From NCBI RefSeq assembly GCF_025567285.1, contig NZ_JAOQJT010000008.1:81305-145304 (forward strand): a stretch of DNA of 64,000 nucleotides. Direction: 5' to 3'. The notes below the pieces were generated by a model, which searched no databases, was not told the DNA's origin, and saw only the letters and a list, made by a program, of their open reading frames with translations. Source of the stretch: Coprococcus aceti (GTDB taxonomy: Bacteria > Bacillota > Clostridia > Lachnospirales > Lachnospiraceae). The position numbers and the translations under genes are program-made. How positions within the stretch are numbered: the first letter of the stretch is position 1; each line of letters starts with the position of its first letter. Positions 60,227 to 64,000 of this stretch are shown piece after piece.

Positions 60227-61638
60227 TGGCGGTCTGCGAGATATGGGATGTGCGTGGCAGGCTCGACCACCCAATCGACTATGCCGAAAATCCTACAAAG
60301 ACCGCCAATCCCAAATACACCGAAGCCGACCTGCAGGCGATGGTCGATGTAATGGAGTACGCTACTAATAAGAATAAGACCGAGCAGCGTTTCTTTGTCA
60401 CAGGTGTAAATTGCGACCCGACCACCGCCAGAGATGAAATGATGATTGCCAAAGTCCAATGGAACGATACGAGTGAGATTGTCTGTTACCACGGCTTTCA
60501 GAGCTTCAAGCACGGTGAGGTTACGCCAGAGCAGGCTCACGAGGTCGGCGTTAAACTTGCCGAGCGAATGTGGGGCGACAGATTTCAAGTCATCGTTGCC
60601 ACCCACCTGAATACCGACTGCCTGCATAATCACTTTGTCGTGAACTCTGTTTCTTTTGCGGACGGTATGCACTACCACGACAACAAAGTAAATCTGCGGC
60701 TGCTCCGTCAGCGTTCCGATGAGCTTTGCCGTGAGTATGCCCTGTCTGTCATCGAACACCCAAGCGGCAAGAAAAAGCCCTACGCCCTTTACCAAGCCGA
60801 AAAGCAGGGGCGACCCACGAGGGATAATGTTGCAAGACAGGCGGTGGACGAAGCTATCAGCAAATCATTCACGCTGAAAGACTTTGACCGCCAGTTGGCA
60901 GAAATGGGCTACCGCATAAACTTTGACCCCAACCGCAAGTATTGGACGATTATCGGTAAGGGCTGGCAAAGACCCAAGCGGCTTTATAAGCTCGGAGAGG
61001 AATACACCAATGACAGGATTATGGAGCGTATCAGAGAAAATTCCTATGCGGTCAAATTCCAGAGCTTCTCGGAGCCACAGCCGCAGGTCAAGGTCTATCG
61101 AGTCAAAGGTTCATTGAAGAACGCTAAGAAAATCGGTGGCTTGCGTGGACTGTATCTCCATTACTGCTACAAGCTTGGTATCCTGCCAAAAGGCAGAAAA
61201 CAAAATTATGCACGGCTTCATTATCTCTTAAAGGACGACCTTATGAAGATGGAAGCCATCACACAGGAAACAAGGCTGCTTTGCCGCAATCACATTGATA
61301 CGGCGGAGCAGCTTTGTTCATATAAAGGCTCTCTGGAAACGGAGATGTCTGCCCTGCTTCAGAAGCGAAAGGAGCTTTACTCCAAATCCCGCAGGATAAG
61401 CGGCGAAGAAAAGGAAGCGGTCAAGGCGGAGCTTTCCGATATTTCTGGACGGCTGAAAATTATCCGAAAGGAGGTCAGAATGTGCGAGGGCATCGCCGCC
61501 CGTAGTGATACCCTCAAAGAAAAATTGCAGACGATACGGGCAGACGAACACGAACAGCAAAGAAAGGAGCTGATGAAGAATGAACACAGGCGGCGAAGCG
61601 GCAGAACAAATCGTCCGAATGAGCTTGGAGGGCTTTGA
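60226..61638 (+). CDS. MobA/VirD2-type (MOBP) relaxase
   Basis: 470 residues. N-terminal relaxase domain with the early catalytic Tyr region (DHPIDYAENPTKT), HGFQSFKHGEVTPEQAH (motif II) and the metal-binding HLNTDCLHNHFVVNS (motif III His triad, about 127-140). The C-terminal half is basic and helical with a coiled coil. It nicks one strand at oriT and pilots it into the recipient. It ends in an Arg-rich tail, overlapped for 59 bp by pcfB. Confidence 0.92.
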   Translation: MAVCEIWDVRGRLDHPIDYAENPTKTANPKYTEADLQAMVDVMEYATNKNKTEQRFFVTGVNCDPTTARDEMMIAKVQWNDTSEIVCYHGFQSFKHGEVTPEQAHEVGVKLAERMWGDRFQVIVATHLNTDCLHNHFVVNSVSFADGMHYHDNKVNLRLLRQRSDELCREYALSVIEHPSGKKKPYALYQAEKQGRPTRDNVARQAVDEAISKSFTLKDFDRQLAEMGYRINFDPNRKYWTIIGKGWQRPKRLYKLGEEYTNDRIMERIRENSYAVKFQSFSEPQPQVKVYRVKGSLKNAKKIGGLRGLYLHYCYKLGILPKGRKQNYARLHYLLKDDLMKMEAITQETRLLCRNHIDTAEQLCSYKGSLETEMSALLQKRKELYSKSRRISGEEKEAVKAELSDISGRLKIIRKEVRMCEGIAARSDTLKEKLQTIRADEHEQQRKELMKNEHRRRSGRTNRPNELGGL

Positions 61639-62392
61639 GGTCGCTGCCAAAATCACAGGTGCAGGTGCGAAGAACATCGCTATCCTGTTGTATTCCATTC
61701 TCAAAGAAGAAAAGAAAACCAAAGGAAAAGCAAGGCTGACAAGTATGCTCCGTTCTGGCAAGGAGCTGAAAGTCTTTACCGTCAAAAGCGGCGACTTAAA
61801 GAAGTTCACGCAGGAAGCAAAAAAATACGGTGTGCTTTACTGCGTCCTCACGGACAGAAAAAACAAAGACCCAAATGCAGAGGTCGATGTCATCGCTCGT
61901 GCCGAGGACGCATCGAAAATCAGCCGTATTGTGGAACGCTTTAATCTTGCTTCGGTGGATACCGCTTCTATTGTGACGGAAGCCGAGAAATCCAAAGATG
62001 CAAAGGACGGTCAGCCAGAGCCAGATATTGGTGTGCAGGAAAAGGCGGAGAAAGATAAGCTGCTTGACGAGCTTATGGGCAAGCCTGTCCAGAAGGAGGA
62101 AAACGCACCAAACCCCTCGGTGGCAAAGACAGAAAAATCCCCTCAGTCCGAGCCTACCTCAGAGCAGCCAAAGAAATCCGCAGAGGGGGCTACTATGACT
62201 AAGGAGAAACCTTCTGTCAGAGAGGAACTGCGGAAAATCAAGGAGAGCCGCAAGGAGCAGGAAGCAGAGATTGGCACTTCCGACCTGGACAAAAGCGGTG
62301 CTTCCGACAGGGCGAAAAGTGCTAACAGGAAAACGGAGCATAAACAGCCCACAAGAAAGAAAAAGAAACCAAAATCCAAAGAAACGAGGTAA
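61580..62392 (+). CDS. pcfB: PcfB family protein (DUF3801)
   Basis: 270 residues. The first half matches PcfB/DUF3801 (MSLEGFEVAAKITGAGAKNI, LYSILKEEKKTKGKARL, KKYGVLYCVLTDRK); the second half is a Lys/Glu/Ser-rich disordered region. In enterococcal pCF10, PcfB is the accessory of the coupling protein PcfC. The coupling-protein gene lies three genes downstream here, consistent with that role. Confidence 0.85.
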   Translation: MNTGGEAAEQIVRMSLEGFEVAAKITGAGAKNIAILLYSILKEEKKTKGKARLTSMLRSGKELKVFTVKSGDLKKFTQEAKKYGVLYCVLTDRKNKDPNAEVDVIARAEDASKISRIVERFNLASVDTASIVTEAEKSKDAKDGQPEPDIGVQEKAEKDKLLDELMGKPVQKEENAPNPSVAKTEKSPQSEPTSEQPKKSAEGATMTKEKPSVREELRKIKESRKEQEAEIGTSDLDKSGASDRAKSANRKTEHKQPTRKKKKPKSKETR

Positions 62393-62398
62393 ACAGCT

Positions 62399-63262
62399 AT
62401 GAGTATTTACGATGTATTCAGCGGCGGCAACAGACCTTTTGATAAAGAGGAATGGGCTGCCGCAAAGCAGGCACAGCGGAAAGAAGCCTATGAGCTGATT
62501 GATAATACCTGCTCTGAAATGATGGCAAGCGGCGACAGCTTCCGTCAGTATCTTGATGTGCAGGGTTGCTTTGACCGCTACTCCGTGGCTAACGCAATTC
62601 TGGTATCAGCACAGATGCCCGAAGCAACGCAGCTTAAAGAGTACAGCAAATGGAAAGCGAACCGTGTCTATGTGAACAAGGACGCACAGAAAATCATTAT
62701 CCTTGAGCCGAGCAAGGAATACACCCGTGAGGACGGGACAAAGGGCGTCTCTTACAATGCCAAAGTGGTTTATGACATTTCCGAAACCTCGGCAAAGGAC
62801 AGGCAGCAGGAACAGGAGCCGAAATCCATGCGTGAGCTTGTGTCGGCTCTGATTGATGCAAGCCCTGTATCCTGTGTTCCTGTCGGTGAGCTTGAACTGC
62901 CTGCCTATTATGACAGTTCTCAGCAGACCATTTTTGTCAAGAAGGGGCTTTCCGAGGAAGTGCTGTTCATGAGTATGGCAAAAGAAGTGTCGGCGGCGGT
63001 CTATGACTTTAAGTACAACGAGAGCCGTGATGTTTCCGATTTCAAATCCTTCTGCGTTGCCTATATGGTAAGCTCCCGTTATGGCATGGATACCAGAGGT
63101 TTTGATTTTTCCAGACTTCCCAGAGAGTATGCGGAAATGGATACGCAGGCGTTCAAGGGAGAGCTTGGCACGATGCGTGATGTTCTGGGCGAAATCCAGA
63201 GTGATATGTATAAGAGTATGGAGAAGAACAAGCCTGCAAAGAACAAAGAGCAGGAACGCTAA
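62399..63262 (+). CDS. ArdC-like N-terminal domain protein
   Basis: 287 residues. Resembles the ArdC-like N-terminal region of antirestriction/polyvalent proteins (SFRQYLDVQGCFDRYSVANA, TQLKEYSKWKANRVYVNKDA, IIILEP), followed by a helical half. The place of the metallopeptidase HExxH motif reads MAKEVSAAVYDF, so the zinc site is absent and peptidase activity is unlikely. ArdC binds DNA and can protect incoming DNA from host restriction; relevance to this degenerate member is inference. It follows pcfB by 6 bp. Confidence 0.7.
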   Translation: MSIYDVFSGGNRPFDKEEWAAAKQAQRKEAYELIDNTCSEMMASGDSFRQYLDVQGCFDRYSVANAILVSAQMPEATQLKEYSKWKANRVYVNKDAQKIIILEPSKEYTREDGTKGVSYNAKVVYDISETSAKDRQQEQEPKSMRELVSALIDASPVSCVPVGELELPAYYDSSQQTIFVKKGLSEEVLFMSMAKEVSAAVYDFKYNESRDVSDFKSFCVAYMVSSRYGMDTRGFDFSRLPREYAEMDTQAFKGELGTMRDVLGEIQSDMYKSMEKNKPAKNKEQER

Positions 63263-63277
63263 TCGGAGGTGCAGACT

Positions 63278-63475
63278 ATGAGAGAGGAACGATACCATAT
63301 CGCACTTGATAAGTACGATAAGAATATCGTCATCAATGCCTTAAACACCCTGCGTACACGGCAGTTACAGGAGGAACGCCCCACCGAGCCTGTTGACGAG
63401 CTGATAAGCAAGGTGGCACACGCTCCGACAAAAAAGGTTAAGGTCGTGCATTGCAGGTGCAATGAGGAACGATGA
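63278..63475 (+). CDS. Small element protein, paralogue of the one at 41,180
   Basis: 65 residues starting at 63,278 with GGAGG upstream. Same layout as the 59-residue protein at 41,180: MRE start, central helix, then DELISKVAHAPTKKVKV; it adds a C-terminal CRC. The stop overlaps the coupling-protein ATG by 14 bp, so it belongs to the transfer operon. Function unknown. Confidence 0.65.
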   Translation: MREERYHIALDKYDKNIVINALNTLRTRQLQEERPTEPVDELISKVAHAPTKKVKVVHCRCNEER

Positions 63476-63915
63476 CCAGAAAACGAGCCTAATCCTTACT
63501 GTTTGCGGGATACTTCCTGTCGTATGGCTTGCCCTGCTGACAGCACCCTATGTCAGCGGCGGTCTTGTAGAGATTATCCGAGGTCTGCCCGTGGCGATGG
63601 GCAATCCGTTTGAAATAGCGATGTGTGAGGACAGCGTAAAGACTGTCCTTATTTTTTTACTTGCCTACGCTATGGGCATCGGCATTTATTTCTCTACACG
63701 CAGGAATTACCGCAGGCGTGAGGAACACGGCTCTGCGAAATGGGGCAATGCAGGTGCTTTGAATAAGAAGTACCGAGATAAAGACCCGTCAGCCAATAAG
63801 CTCTTGACCCAGAATGTCCGTATCGGGTTGGACGGGAAAAAGCACCGCAGGAATCTGAACATTTTAGTATGCGGTGGCTCTGGTGCGGGTAAAACAAGGT
63901 TTTTCTGCAAGCCAA
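63462..63915 (+). CDS. VirD4/TraG-type coupling protein, 5' exon interrupted by intron
   Basis: First 151 or so codons of the type IV coupling ATPase: two membrane spans (about 10-35 and 62-82), then GSAKWGNAGALNKKYRDKDP and Walker A CGGSGAGKTRFFCKP (about 138). This motor links relaxosome to the mating channel. The normal family sequence continues with Asn and a hydrophobic strand; here it breaks after CKP and the frame stops at 63,938. The sequence beyond 63,915 has group II intron character, so splicing could restore the protein. Confidence 0.85.
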
Positions 63916-64000
63916 GTGCGCCCGTAAGGGCGGTATAAATCCTACCTTGAGCAAGTAGTAGGTAAAAGTATCAAGCGGCATTGTGCCGCAACCTATCATT
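63916..64000 (+). mobile_element. 5' end of a group II intron, incomplete
   Basis: Begins with GTGCGCCCG, the conserved 5' boundary GTGYG of bacterial group II introns, followed at once by a short GCCC/GGGC stem as in domain I and further small complementary segments (CCTACC with GGTAGG-like sequence; GCGGCA with TGCCGC). The coding frame of the coupling protein stops within it. The reverse transcriptase and 3' end lie outside the window. Confidence 0.75.

Noticed and set aside
1..64000. CRISPR array, tRNA or rRNA genes
   Set aside because: No regularly spaced repeats and no sequences recognisable as tRNA or rRNA were found by reading both strands.

Overview
The window reads as chromosome of a Gram-positive anaerobe of the Clostridia, most likely Lachnospiraceae (Coprococcus-like). 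The evidence is [FeFe]-hydrogenase maturases, an LTA-synthase-type enzyme, MutS2, YhaM, an ECF sigma/DUF4179 pair, strong AGGAGG ribosome sites, and a mobile element of the Tn1549 type common in gut Lachnospiraceae. The species cannot be fixed from the sequence alone. No rRNA, tRNA or CRISPR array was seen.

Bases 1-23,800 are core chromosome. In order: the 3' part of hydG, then hydF, a patatin phospholipase and a MATE exporter on the plus strand; an LTA-synthase-like phosphotransferase and a HAD phosphatase on the minus strand; a DEDDh exonuclease, an AI-2E-type permease, a DUF815 AAA+ protein, a 34-residue membrane peptide, an AIR-synthase-like protein, trmL and a WYL regulator; an ECF sigma factor with its anti-sigma; a two-component system and mutS2 on the minus strand; then a small membrane protein, yhaM and rlmD.

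Bases 23,800-40,200 are an AT-richer, foreign-looking defence island. An HTH regulator with tandem operator-like decamers precedes hsdM, hsdS, hsdR, mcrB, mcrC and rhuM. All are codirectional and nearly contiguous, so type I restriction-modification, a type IV McrBC system and RhuM appear to share one operon. The right end carries gene debris. The island is flanked by direct repeats of about 525 bp of the rlmD 3' region. The left copy belongs to an intact rlmD. The right copy is a fragment fused to a different C-terminus of the kind supplied by elements that integrate at rlmD. The simplest reading is single-crossover (Campbell-type) entry of a circle carrying an rlmD fragment into an rlmD already occupied by the conjugative element.

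Bases 41,000-64,000 are the left part of an integrative conjugative element: ParA/ParB; a 1380-residue thioester/Cna-B surface adhesin; a run of small element genes; a 2587-residue methylase/SNF2 helicase protein with tnpV nested out of frame inside it; a proteasome-like Ntn hydrolase; a DUF3991/Toprim protein; and then the transfer module. That module holds a candidate oriT of two adjacent perfect hairpins, DUF3789, MobC, a MOBP-type relaxase, PcfB, an ArdC-like protein and the VirD4-type coupling protein. The coupling protein gene is cut just after its Walker A motif by what looks like the 5' end of a group II intron, which runs off the window. The integrase and the remaining type IV secretion genes must lie further right.
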